Numbered from the stretch's first letter, positions 12,239 to 23,723 are shown. The stretch: DNA of 64,000 nucleotides from Mortierella alpina (GCA_029449245.1 JANATF010000007.1:1054001-1118000); one strand, 5' to 3'. Numbers and translations are program-made. The notes: generated from the sequence alone by a model not told the origin.

Positions 12239-12748
12239 CTACTCTTCCACTCTAGCTTCAGATCTACTCCCCCTCGTAACGAGAAGGTAATGCTGGTTTA
12301 AAGTAACGCCGCTGTTTAGATGTCTCGTCAAATAGTCCAGGGTTCGCGTCTCCTTTTCGTCCAACGTTCCGCCCTCGTTGTCGTTCAAGATCATTTTTAA
12401 AACAGAGAACACGATCGCCTTCTTGAACGAAAAAGTCTTGGTTACTGTGTTGCCACCTCCCTTGCGCCACCTCGCCTTGAAGGTCTTATTTAGAATCCAG
12501 AGCGATGGTCGCCCCTCCACTCCTTGGAACCACTCATCCCAGTGTCGCTGAAGTGGCGCACTTCGAGGCAACATGGTAGGGTCAACATCCTCAATATTCC
12601 TAGGCGGAATTTGTGCATATCGAGATGCCAATTGCGTTTCCAACGCGACAAGTCTCTCCTCCCACGTTAGCTGCCAAAAAACATGTCGGCTAAGTTGGAT
12701 TTGACGAGCAAATCCTCTCAGCCAGCCAGCCATCCACCCACCTGCCAC
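12239..12748 (-). pseudogene. Crypton relic: GCR1_C-like DNA-binding C-terminal domain
   Basis: A minus-strand frame of 169 codons holds a conserved block: EERLVALETQLASRY, VDPTMLPRS, HWDEWFQGVEGRPSLWIL, then KARWRKG and FSFKKAIVFSVL. The W-x-E-W-x-x-G...PS..L..WR pattern is what I associate with the GCR1_C DNA-binding domain, found at the C-terminus of fungal Crypton proteins. The same block recurs at 16293-16834. No recombinase domain joins it upstream on this strand, so it is a fragment. It lies head-to-head with the decayed RuvC gene beginning near 14490. Confidence 0.6.
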
Positions 12749-13690
12749 GAACTGCTCTAGAATGAACGCTGTCTTTTAACCGCGACTGTTTCTACCAAAC
12801 CGGATTTGACTCTCTACCAAACTAAGGTTAAATCCTGGCCTCAGATGTGTGAAAGTTATGATCGGCTCCGTTTCTGGGCCTTGTTCATTTCCTTCTTTGT
12901 AACAACTATCGGTCGTTCCTGATAAACCGCCAAGTTTGACTCGTCCTCTTCGGATTATATGTCGTCTCTTACACGGATTAGCACGAGTGTGTGCCCCTGA
13001 CAAAGTTTGCCATGATCTTTCCCTTTTCAGTCGCCTTCGGATCAGCCCTCTGCCTGACGTTCTTATAAATACCAGATATTTCCCACCTTCTCTTTTCCCC
13101 CAGTCTGCAATAACTTACTCACCTAGCCTAGTACCTTCTCTCGCTCATTCCTTGCTCTCTGATATCTTAATAAATATTCACTTTTACACATCATATCCAT
13201 ATCTGCCTGTTAGTCCTTGACCAAAAGATTGAATGATCAAAGCATTGTCTACATGAACCCTAAAGGCAAATGGACAACACAGAAGGGTCGTGGGCCCTTT
13301 TAATAACATTGTAAAGGGAACGGGTGCGGGTGTGTTCACTGGGTGGCAGGAAGGAAGAAAAGATCTACTTTATTAAATATCAAAATGATTAGTAAAACCA
13401 TTATACTGTATTGGTGAGGTGCATTTGAACGCATGCTTAAAAAAAAGGGCGAGAAAGGCCCTGACTACCTGACTTGTGCGCGAGTTCGAGGCATCACCAC
13501 GGTTCCCAGCCAAGTTCACGCCTGTTACTGGCATCTTTGCTCGATGCTCTGAGTTCCTCTCCAAGTGAATATCATCAGAATGTGGCCCTAGTCTGCACAA
13601 GGCGCTGTCCACAAAATCTGCCTGTTGCTGGCTGGAGAGCGATATTTTTGCGTCTTGAAGATGGTAAGCCAAAACCATGCGACAAAGATC
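12749..13690. other. Spacer with no supported gene
   Basis: Nothing convincing is coded here. The region is AT-rich and includes several short pyrimidine stretches around 13060-13210. Confidence 0.4.
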
Positions 13691-13923
13691 TCCGAGGCCT
13701 TGCCCTCGTCAACTGTTTCATTCAACAGATTCCAAAGAGGCGGTTGGACAGCCAGGCGGTTCATATTCTGACGTTTGTCTTGGAGGAGGGCAAAACAATT
13801 GTTGGCGAGAGGAAAGAATACGAAGGAGCTATGTGGCATGAGGATGTTCAGCGTTGCGTCATTGAGGCCTTCCCATTTTTACCTCTACAATCGCTTCCAT
13901 ATGAGTTTTTTTTTCGATATTAA
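13691..13923 (+). pseudogene. Crypton relic: recombinase core fragment
   Basis: The plus-strand frame ending at 13923 contains DLRGLALVNCFIQQIPKRR, then AVHILTFVLEEGKTIVGERK and EYEGAMWHEDVQRC. This lines up with the element at 7.4-11.6 kb (DLRRLKFSSMFMMTLPRQ, MGKTNVTGRKEYACAVRHQDVFRC). The fragment covers only the segment around the first catalytic Arg and the Lys strand, then ends in a poly-T run and stop. Its plus orientation is opposite to the neighbouring Crypton relics, so the region has been rearranged. Confidence 0.55.
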
Positions 13924-14489
13924 ACTCCGTAATTTTACCATTGGAGGCAGTTGAGGGGATGCTGCTGGAGGCAAAGGAAAGTTGTCTAGTTCCTTAGGGT
14001 CCTCGCTCATGTACACTCCATCCTTTCCTCGACTGGCAGAATATAAAGCTTAAAAGGAAGCTCAACGAGAACTCGATATCACGAACAAGATGGCCGAGGC
14101 CCACGCGCGCTGATGGATGATATAATGAGCATCATGTGAACAATCTCCTCCTTCCTCATCCTTCTTAGCTTTCGACTTCTCCCACCTTCTTACTCTTACT
14201 CTGTCCTTCTTCATTTCCACCTCAACTTCCACGCGCCTCGCTTTCCTTCCACGCGTCTCGTTCTCTTCCGTAACAGTTATCTTACCACAACACACGCACC
14301 ACCATTTATCGCAATCGTCCCCCACAGATCAACAAATCAACAGCCTCTCCATTGTTGTTGCGCTACATCAGAAGAATAACCGTTCAGGCTCGCCAGGTTT
14401 GCCAGGTATGTGCCAAACACGTACGTGTATCATGTTTCTCTTGGCGGTGCATCTAACAAGCTCTCTAGGTTCGAACGCCTTACAGGAGG

Positions 14490-16150
14490 AAGTCTGGGTC
14501 GTATGACGAAGACAACGCTGACTTTCATCATTATCACCGTCATCGTCATCGTCATCATCATAGTGTCATCAGCAGCATCATCATCATCATCATCATCATG
14601 CCGCCGCTCAAACTTGGAGGAGTGACCGAGTACATCGAGTACGCAGCAAAGTATCGTTTTGTGCCACCAGGATCGGCCCCAAGGAAGGCCAACGAACAAC
14701 TGAGAATGAAGGACAGCGGGAAACCGTCTACATTAGGCGCAACTACCTGTACAAGCCATCGACAGCCTTCAGGCAAGAGTATCAGGACCGCCTTCAGGAG
14801 TTCGGTCTAGATCTCGTTCTCAGCAGGATGCCGTCCCTCGATCTAGGAGGAGTGGTCCAGTACAATCCTAGGCAGAGCCAGTCTGTAACACGTACGTGTT
14901 TGTAAACACAACTGCTCCCGAGCTTTTGTGTTTTGCGTGATTGCTCAGAATAAATTTGCAAGCACATCCTCAAATGCCTTGGGACGCGATACGCGAGTGT
15001 TATCATGGAAGATGGTATATGAAACACGCTTGGGAGGCTTCTAAAGCGCATACAGCATGTTATGACTATGCCATGAAGGTGGTTCACGGATTAGTGGGTG
15101 GATCGGAAGGTAGGAAGCACAAGGAGAGTGACGGACCACCGCCGTTGTTTGCAATTGGGTTGGGTTCGTTTGACACACAAACAGAAATCCCCTCGAAACA
15201 CCCAAAAGTTAAAAGCTCTTTATTCGCAAGGTATGTGCACACTTGTCTATGCATGCTTATCATGTTTTCGTTGTATATACAGTCGCTGCAGGACATGGTC
15301 TTTTCCATTTCGCTGGCTTCCCCAATCGAGAGACCAACTTTTTCTTTCCTTTTCCCTCTTGTTTAGGCTGTGGCACTTGGCTACACGGTTGTTGGAGCTC
15401 ACGAGTACTTTTCATCCGCGAAATTTTGTGAGCGATGCTGTCGTGAATCTGGGCAGGGCAAGGATAGGATGACCTTTCACAAGGGTAGGGGGCAGGGACA
15501 AGGGAAGTGGCAAGGCAGGAGGGTTCAGGGTATGATCAAGGATGTATTCAAGTTACTAGGTAAAGAACAATTGTAGAGAGGGAACTACAGACTATATACT
15601 GTATACTAAACACTGATACCAGCGCGCAATGCCGCTTTGGCCCATAGTCACCGGTAAGGACATAGTTCAAGGCATTCAGTAAAAAGGGGCGCATGCTGAC
15701 AAAAAAGGCGAAATAAGGCATAGCTACGCTTTTCCCACGGCCAAGTATGCGACAGATGCCAGGACCACTGTAAACAGCACGCTCAAAATTCAACGCAAGC
15801 TGGCGCGTGGACCGGAGAGCGGCGAGCCGGCATTAAAATGCCATTTCCAAGTACACGACAGTATCCTGATGTCTGTGGTATATTAACCAGAGCCCAAGCA
15901 CACGTACATAGTCAGGAACCCGTATACGCATTTCTGCCAGGGTTCCATAATAAAAGCTCACGATGTGTGGTGTGTGGACCCACATCTTTTTCTCACTTTA
16001 CTTCCTTGACCCAATCTTCAATAATACATTTCAATGTCGAACAAGAGCAGATCGAGGTTTTGTTCCCAGTGCAAGATGTTCATCGACCGAGGCCAAGAAG
16101 GGTCTGAGAACATGGCGCACAGTACCCTCACCCAAAGGTCCTATGTCTAG
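14490..16150 (+). pseudogene. Decayed copy of the XPG-RuvC (Fanzor-like) gene
   Basis: Several blocks match the intact gene at 18.7-22.9 kb in order. An acidic YDED...ADF piece lies near 14499 and an LGGV-x-x-YI-x-Y piece near 14600. A block at 14655-14880 is about 95% identical by eye to 22041-22260. HGRWYMKHAWEASKA and GLVGGSEGRKHKES follow at 15000-15130, then an intron and GYTVVGAHEYFSSAKF near 15370. About 600 nt of unrelated sequence intervenes before a final FCSQCKMFIDRGQEGSENMAH block near 16045-16115. The whole N-terminal nuclease half and the first RuvC Asp region are absent, and the intact gene's DRDQ reads DRGQ here. The frame is broken in several places. An AATAAA follows near 16190. 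Confidence 0.75.
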
Positions 16151-16292
16151 TCAAATATTTTTCTGTATTTCTTGTTGAAAGCCATGTCTACAATAAACAT
16201 CCTGTATTTGACCTTCCGAGTACTACAGGTAGAAAGTACTTTTCACTCATGTCTTGCGATAGCGTTCATGCAGCACCATGGATGCGAATAAT

Positions 16293-18054
16293 TCAATTCA
16301 TTTGTTCATTCTTCGTGTCTTTGCTCACGGGCTCCATCCTCTCTAGTCTCAGGTTGGTACTTTTTCTTTGGGTGAGAAGGAAAAACTGGTTCAACGTCGT
16401 GCCGCTGTTCAAACCCACGATCAAAAACTTCAAGGCTCGCGCTTCCCTCTCGTCCACCGTTCCACCATGCGCCTCCTCGCTCAATATAACTTGAAGGTCT
16501 CGTTCAATATCCACAGCGAAGGCCGACCGTCTACGCCTTTGAACCACTCTTCCCAGGGTCTCTCTAGGGACACACTCCTAGGCAACATTGTTGGATCAAC
16601 ATCATCGAGTGTCATAGACGGGGCCTGATCGTATCGAGATGCCAACTGCGTCTCTAGTTCGGCAAGTCTTTCCTCGGGCGTTTGGGATCTGTTAGCGACA
16701 GGCTGGTTTTGGTCTCGCTGCTCTTGAGATTTCTGGTCCCTGCTGCTCTGGCCGACGGCTTTGCTCTGGAGGGGGTTGTTGTTGCTGTTGACCAGGCGGA
16801 CATCACCTCTCGTGCCGCGCAGCTCGCACCACATTTTCTCCTATCTTTTCCATAAACTCATACACGCGATCTACGGACAGTCCATCGGCAATCGCATTGT
16901 TGGAGATTTGGAGAACCACGCCCTCCACTGCTTTTTTCAATTGTTGAAGAGCATCCGTGTTTGATAGGAGGGTTTGGTCCATGCGCTGAACAGACGAGTG
17001 TACTGTGCGAAACTCGTTATGGATCGCAGGTGCATTGGCGATAAGGCTGTCCTCCATTGGTGATCTCGCATTTCTCATTTTGTCGCTCAAGTCATCCTTG
17101 AATTTTCTGTAAAGGGAGTTGTCCTGGCGAAGTGCTGGATGTTGAAATACACCATGATCTTCATAGCGGAACGGCACATCACGATGTATCATCAAGGCAA
17201 CAGCATCCTGTAGAATAACCTTTCGTAAACGAGTCAAGAGAAACAGCATGCGCATGCGTCGGTCGTCCTCAAGAGGGATACCGATTCGCGTCTCCACAGA
17301 GCGGTTATTATACATGACTTTGTCCATCATCGAATTCTCAGTCCATTGTAGTAAATCCGCATAATGGCCACTTTTTCTTTTGCATATTCCTCAACACAAG
17401 GAAACAGCATTCGCTGAAGCTCAACAGGCGGTAGAAGGGTGTTTCTGGCGATCCAAAGTCGTTCTCCTGAGTGTGTGCAACCAGCCATTTTGGAAGAAAC
17501 ATCCTCAGTGATCCTGGACAAACAATGGGTTGACAATCGACCTCTCCCCCAGCCGCCATGGTTTTCAATAGACGCAATATCTGCGCCAGCATCCTGGGCG
17601 TGTCGGGAGCCGGCGCCTCTTGGAGCATGGGTTTTCTTTTAGGATATCACTCCTGCAGCGAGGAAGAGCTGCTTGGTTCACGCATAATGAGCCACTGGTG
17701 AAAGCTGGTGACATCAAATAGTACCTGGGCCAGGTTGGATCGTCGAACGGAACGTCCTCAGGATCCTACGAGTGAACGGCGATTGGGCGCGAGGTTAGTA
17801 TATAAAGGAAATCAAGCATCGATCCTTTTATCGAGATTGGGATGGGATGAAGTTCGGATGATATGTATAATGTATGTGCGTACCATCCACATCCCACACG
17901 ACATATTTTCTACGTCCTTGTTACGAACAGCGACGCCATAATTCTCCTTGCCCTCGCGATTTGTCTTTCTTGCAGCATGGAGAAAGTGATGCCCATGAAT
18001 GGGATTGATGTCCACCTTGACTGTAGTGCCGAAACATACAAGAGGATATATCAC
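16293..18054 (-). pseudogene. Crypton relic, fragmented over several frames
   Basis: Read on the minus strand, pieces appear in the order of a Crypton protein. Near 18000-17900: HFLHAARKTNREGKENYG. Near 17490-17400: MAGCTHSGERLWIARN then LPPVELQRMLFPCVEE. At 17330-16803: RLRKVILQDAVALMI and a coiled region. At 16834-16293: TPEERLAELETQLASRY, VDPTMLPRS, EEWFKGVDGRPSLWIL, then a broken segment and TVDEREARALKFL. The matching pieces of the 7.4-11.6 kb and 12.2 kb copies identify it. Frames change between pieces, and the GCR1_C-like block has lost its WRK/FSFKK part relative to 12239-12748. Its 5' end faces the intact XPG-RuvC gene across about 670 nt. Confidence 0.62.
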
Positions 18055-18720
18055 ATAGTGCGGTCGTCCCTTCTACTCAGCACATGTATACATCGATGTG
18101 CACCCTGCCATGCACGAGAAGAATGGGCTCGTGTCTGGCACACTGGCCCAGAAGAAGGTGTTCAGACAAGAATCATCACAAATATGACGATGTTGATATT
18201 TCCTTTGGTTGGACTGAATTTTATGCGGTTTCCAGCAACTGATCTCTGATCAAACGGCTTAGCATGCCTGCATCTTCTCTTATACTTGTGCATCCTTTCT
18301 GCTTCTGCTTCTGCCCGCCTCTTTCTCTTTGCGCGCACCCATCCTCAGTTCTTCTCTGTGATTCAACCTCCAACGCCTACACTCAACTCTTTCGCCAGCG
18401 CTCTCTGCCTTGTCTCTGCTGTTCCATTTCCTCTTTCCTCTTTCCTCTTTCCTCCTTCCTCTTTCTTTGTTCTTTGTTCTCGTTCTTTTTTTTTCTTTTT
18501 CTTCTCTTCTCTTCTCTTCTCTTTTCTGAGCCACAGCATTCTACTTTCGAAAAAACATATAATCCAAAAAAAATTATCGCTTTCTATCGCTACATCGTTC
18601 TAATCTTTGACCACCCGCCTTGTTTTTCATATCTCTGTTATTTTTTCCGTTTTTTGTTTGCTCTCTACCCTGCATTCCCCTTTATATCGCACGCCCTTCG
18701 ACGCTGCTGCATCTACAATA
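18055..18720. promoter_or_regulatory. Divergent intergenic region with pyrimidine-rich promoter
   Basis: The stretch separates the minus-strand Crypton relic from the plus-strand XPG-RuvC gene. Positions 18420-18540 are a long CTTT/CTCTT tract, of the kind that often precedes transcription starts in fungi. The sequence CCCTTTATATCGC at about 18678-18690 may serve as a TATA-like element. Confidence 0.4.
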
Positions 18721-21700
18721 ATGGGCATCATCGGCCTTTGGCCCTTTATCAAGAAAAAGGGTTATGAGGCAACCCCGCTACATGCCCACACGATCCTCAA
18801 TAGCACGTATCAGCCGATACGACATGTCGACGTCCAAGCATGCTTTTACTCCACAATTTCCCGTGCGTATTCTTCTCATCCTGTGCCAGTTGCCAACCAT
18901 ATACTGGAAAGAGCCATACTCAAGTTCGCTACCCCAGAGAATGCAGTTGTGTACCTGGACGGTAGCCCCTGCCAGGAAAAGGCGCTTACCCACGCATCAC
19001 GGGAGAAAAAGAGACAGGATACACTAGATGAGGTCGAAAAAGCCATCAGCAACTTTTCTGTTTCGATCGAGGAGAAGAGAAGGGTGCGGAAACAATTGTT
19101 CTACAAGATCAACAAAGGCCTCAAGAAAGCGTTCAGTTGGACAACTGCCGAGAAGGAATCGTTTGTTGCTCATTTGAGAGAGAGGGGTTGGAGGGTGGTG
19201 CAGAGTATAACCGAGGCAGATCTCGAAATTGCGCTCCATTATGTCCCAGGCGACGTTGTTGTTTCGACAGACAGCGACCTTTTGATATATGCCAATATCC
19301 TCACCGTCTGGCGTCCTATCTCTAAAGATCGTTTCCTGGTCTACCAGACTCCGGATATCCTCACGACTCTGGCCATGACGAAGTCGCAATTCACTGCTTT
19401 CGGGGTAGTATCGGCTAATGACTACGAGAGGAACATCCCCTCGCTCGGTGTTGCTACCAATTACGATTTGATCAAGGCAGCCAAGTCCACAGGTATGAAT
19501 ACGTCGGTTGAGCTGGCTAGATGCACTGTTGTTAGATGTGCGTCGAGATTTACGTTGACTTTTATTCTTCTTATTGTACCACTCATTAGATGTCAAGGAC
19601 ATATTGCACGAATATTTGGAGAATGAGCTCGTTGATCAAAAGAACGAGGAGAACGCCACATTTGCAATGTCTATCAGAGTGTTTGTGGAGTACAAACAGG
19701 ACGTCATTGAGCCAGGATCCGCATCGAAGACGCATGCCTTGCGAAAGGAGCTACAGGAACAATACAGCCATCTTCAAACTCAATATCGCCTACAGAAGCA
19801 GGAGAAGAAAAGGTAACGTGTCATACACTGGCATGTGTCACACTATGCTGTCTTCTACAAAACCGTGCCAAATTTGACTGCCTTACTAACGCCTTTACCT
19901 CAGGCTGGATAGGGAGCCACGTAAGGACTTTTATAAAGCACGCTACTCTAAACCCAACCGCTACCGTCCGTCCTTCCAGTGCAGAGATACGATACTCAAT
20001 TCCAAGAGGCGCCAAGTTGATATCAACACTCCGAAAGAGTCTTCCAGCCAGCCACCCAAGATACGGAGAACCAAGAAGCGCAAGAAGGATGATGATGGGC
20101 CAGATGAGAAAAAGGCGAAGCGGCCAAAAAAAATCACCAAGGGCTATGGCATTCCACGGCGCCGCGCAGAAGATCCGGGACAGCGACGAATGCTGAAAGC
20201 TGCAACGAAAGCAGATCATCTGCTCAGGAAGAACTGGCCAACACGATCACTTACAGTTGGATCACTGCACGCCAACATCAAGCGTACTCTGAATGAAGGA
20301 CAGGAGAGCCAGGCCACAAAGGACGTGTGCAGTGTTATCAGGGAAGCAGCAGCTCAAGTTGACGAGTTGTGCTCGATCATGTTCGAAATTGTGGCGCTGG
20401 ATATTGACAGGATTATTGGACCAAGATATCAAACCGAGTCATCTTCACCAGCGCAAGGTTCAATGGCGGAGCCTCAATCGACCTTCCCTACGGCGCCAGA
20501 GCCACCAACATCATCCTTTTCGGTTGGATCGTCCTCGTCAACTCCCCAAACTGCGCCAATGTCTACGAATGCGCCACTGCCCTCAGCGTCACTGTCAACA
20601 AAGACGAGGCAACATGTACCCCCTGATGTAGCAACCTCACTGCCGTTGCAGCTGTCTGACCAAGAACGATCCGATCTTTTGGAGCTGACAGGAACAGACC
20701 CAGTTTTTTTTCGACAGCTTGCGACATTGGTTCTCAAGGGTTCTCTCGGTGCTGGATCTCAATATGAGCGAAGACGAAAGGCACCTCCTCCAAGAAGATC
20801 ACCACGTCTGCAGACAGGTGGATCGACCTCTTCCTCCGACGAGCCGGCATACCTTGCGGTACCCCATGCGATCCGTGCATACGAACAATACCTGGAGATT
20901 GTTCCTGGATTTGTACCGCTTCACCAGAAAAAGGGTGCCATCACATTTCAACCATCGGTCTCACACCTCTCCGTTGATCGGGTTCATCTGGCCATAAGGC
21001 AGTTGTATTTAGGGTCGCAGGTAACTTATCAGTCTTCTAGATGTGTGTATGTGTCCAGTGCCACGTTTAAGTTTTTATTGTTGCTAACATGCCGTGGTGT
21101 CCTTGCTTATGTAGTTTGCGGGAACAGACGGAGAGCCTCTTAAGAGGCCAAAAGACTCGGTCCCCATCGAATGGTTCTTTCGGATGAACCAAGCAACACA
21201 AGCCTATAAACACTTTCCCAAGAGCTCCTGGACCGCCGATTTCGCACTCTTTTCCGAGGAGGATTTGGTTCACATGTTGGTTTCAGTGGAAAGCACGCGC
21301 CCGCTTCTCAAGCATGTCCTAGGAGGAGCAGACACAGTCAAGAGCTTTGTGGATACGGTCCTCAATAAGAAGGGTATTCTGATACAAGGTCTTCTGTACC
21401 CTGTCGGTCAAGAGACGACAAGAAGATCCCGCCCTTCCGGCTACCATCACAAGCTTTCATTGCAGGCAGATCCCTCGCCGACAAAACTCAAGCTACGATC
21501 AGTGATCCGGACGAATGGATTGGTCCTGCACCTTCTAGCGTACGATACCAAGGGCGAGAGGAAGTCCCAGAAGAAGGACATTCGATCAGCAACAGCTGCA
21601 GGGCAGTCAGGATTGTACGATGAAGACGAGGACGACGACTCTGACTTTCAGCTTGATGCCGCCTTTCTGGACCAGCAACATCCCATGTCGACCCTTTCAA

Positions 21701-22886
21701 AGCCTGAATCTTCATCAACGATATCATCCCGTTGGGACGTCGGCTTGACTCCATCGTCATCGTCATCGTCACTGCCATCGTCATCTTCATCATCATGGCC
21801 ACTCTCTAATCCCTCAACCTCCTCTGGCCCCCGCCCAACGTCCTCTACCACCGCGCATACTGCCTCTGCACCCACTTCCTCTGCTTCCCGCCCGACCAAG
21901 ACTTATGATCCAACAAAAATCAACTTTGCTCGTGGATCCAAAACTCTCACCAACGTCGAGGTCAAGTTTTCCGAGCCAGAGAACTGCCCGGACTACAAGC
22001 ACGCCAGGATAGTTGGAGTGGACCTAGGAGAGCGAGTCACATTTTGTGCCACCAGGATCGGCCCCAAGGAAGGCGAACGAACAACTGAGAATGAAGGACA
22101 GCGGGAAACAGTCTACATCAGGCGCAACTACCTGTACAAGCCATCGACAGCCTTCAGGCAAGAGTATCAGCACCGCCTTCAGGAGTCCGTTCTAGATCTC
22201 GTTCTCAGCAGGATGCCGTCCCTCGACCTTGGAGGAGTGGCCCAGTACATCCAGTACACAGCGCAGCATCGGGACGTTATTCATGAGTTTTATCATGGAC
22301 GCTGGTACCTGAAGCACTCTTGGGAGGCCTCCAAAGCGCAGACAGCATGCTACGACTATGGCATCAAGGCGGTTCTCGGGCTGGTTGGTGGATCAGAGGG
22401 CAGGAAGCACAAGGAGAGCGAAGGACCAGCCCCGGTTTTTGCATTGGGACTGGGCTCATTTGACTCGCAAACTGGGCTTTCCTCAAAGCACCCGAAGATG
22501 GAGAAGCTCTTCATCCGCAAGGTACGCACACTGGTATTATGCATGCTTACTGCGTGTATGTCTTGTTCACTTCACTTTATTTCCCTATCGCCAGGCCAAC
22601 GTTTCCTTGTCACTTTTATAACGTTTATCTCCTTGCTTAGGCTGCAGCTCTCGGCTACTCCGTTGTGGGAGTGCATGAGTACTTCACCTCTGCAAAGTGT
22701 CCCAGACCCCAGTGCGATAATTTTTTGACCTCGACCAAGAACAGATCCCGGTACTGCTCCCAATGCAATATGTACGTGGATCGAGATCAAGGAGGTTCCG
22801 AGAATATCGCCCACATCGCTCTTGCTCAAGTGAGGCACCAGGAACGGCCCAGGAAGTTCAAGCCAATATCATTCATGAGTGTCTGA
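18721..22886 (+). CDS. XPG/FEN1-like nuclease fused to a Fanzor/TnpB-like RuvC nuclease
   Basis: Five exons in phase (18721-19492, 19590-19812, 19904-21020, 21115-22521, 22641-22886) encode 1254 residues. Residues 1-260 look like XPG/FEN1: MGIIGLWPFI start, Asp37 (HVDVQ), Asp80 (VVYLDG), Glu165 and Asp167 (ITEAD), Asp184 and Asp186 (STDSD), Asp234 (SANDYERNIPSLG). These correspond to the seven metal-binding acids of FEN1. A lysine-rich stretch (PPKIRRTKKRKKDDD) near 350-400 may be a nuclear signal; Ser/Pro-rich linkers follow. From about 1000 the protein resembles TnpB/Fanzor: RuvC-I IVGVDLGERV (Asp1007), then HEYFTSAKC, a C-x4-C...C-x2-C zinc ribbon (Cys1193, 1198, 1212, 1215) and RuvC-III VDRDQGGSENIAH. 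A single transcript is inferred from open, in-phase exons. RNA guidance is not shown. Confidence 0.82.
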
Positions 22887-23037
22887 ATACACTCTTAATA
22901 GTTGTAAGTCATGCGTTGCCTTGCACTGCGTTGGCGCCATCCAATATTATGATCATGTCAGCTGATCCGATCCAATTTGTGGTTCGTCAGACGAGATAGT
23001 GTTAGTACCATCTCAGTATCACTCAAAGATCTTGATC

Positions 23038-23433
23038 TCAGCTTGCGGTCAGTGGAATTATGTCCCCGAACCCGTTCCCTCTATTGTATCCATGATCGGA
23101 TGCTGTTTCTGAGATCTCGCCTTCCAGAGTGACCATGACTTTTGAACTCTTGGTCTTCCCAATCGTCGCATGCGAGGTTTTTGCTTACAAGATTTCATGA
23201 ATATTCTCCGTTCTCATGCGCCCTCGTCGTCGACATGGGAACGGCCAGAGGTAAAAGAGGCATTTGGCAGTACCTATGACACCAAACACTGTGCCGCAAA
23301 CTATGATCATCCATCGCGGCCACTCTTCACACTGGAACTCAAAGCCTGGCTCTGTCGTGCGGTGTGTTTGTTTGAGAGGGACGACGAGGCAGAGGCGGCA
23401 CTGAATGCCGTCGCATTCGTAGTAGTGGTCCAT
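23038..23433 (-). CDS. Small Cys-rich single-pass membrane protein, 101 residues
   Basis: Two exons, 23433-23274 and 23183-23038, join in phase across a 90-nt intron (GTACTG donor, TTGTAAG acceptor). The N-terminal part has YECDGIQCRLC and a later FQC. A hydrophobic segment follows (WMIIVCGTVFGVIG), with a polar tail ending DIIPLTAS. The ATG is preceded by an A/C-rich leader (CAACAACATTCACATTGCA). I do not recognise a family. It converges on the XPG-RuvC gene, with stops 151 nt apart, so the 3' ends probably overlap or share terminators. A non-coding alternative cannot be excluded for so short a gene. Confidence 0.5.
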
Positions 23434-23723
23434 TGCAATGTGAATGTTGTTGTTGCAGCTGGGTTGGTGAGAAGACAGAAGAGGTATGGTCGGGTGTGTG
23501 TGGGAAACAAGGAAAAGGAGTAAGCGGTCGTTTATTTTTATCGGACATGGACTAGCTCGTTCAGCAGAGTCTTCCTCGTTTCTTCACCCCGTACGCTCGA
23601 CTTTCGATTTAATAAGAGAAACTTTTTTAAGCCGTTTGAGCATGGGCTGAGGACTATTTGTTGGCCGTGAAGACCTTGCTAATACTTCGAAATGGACGCA
23701 AAACCATGAGCCTACAATCGAGG

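Noticed and set aside
14410-14810. Two overlapping plus-strand ORFs (14410-14625 and 14598-14810)
   Set aside because: They are made of ATC/TCA microsatellite and out-of-frame parts of the decayed RuvC gene.
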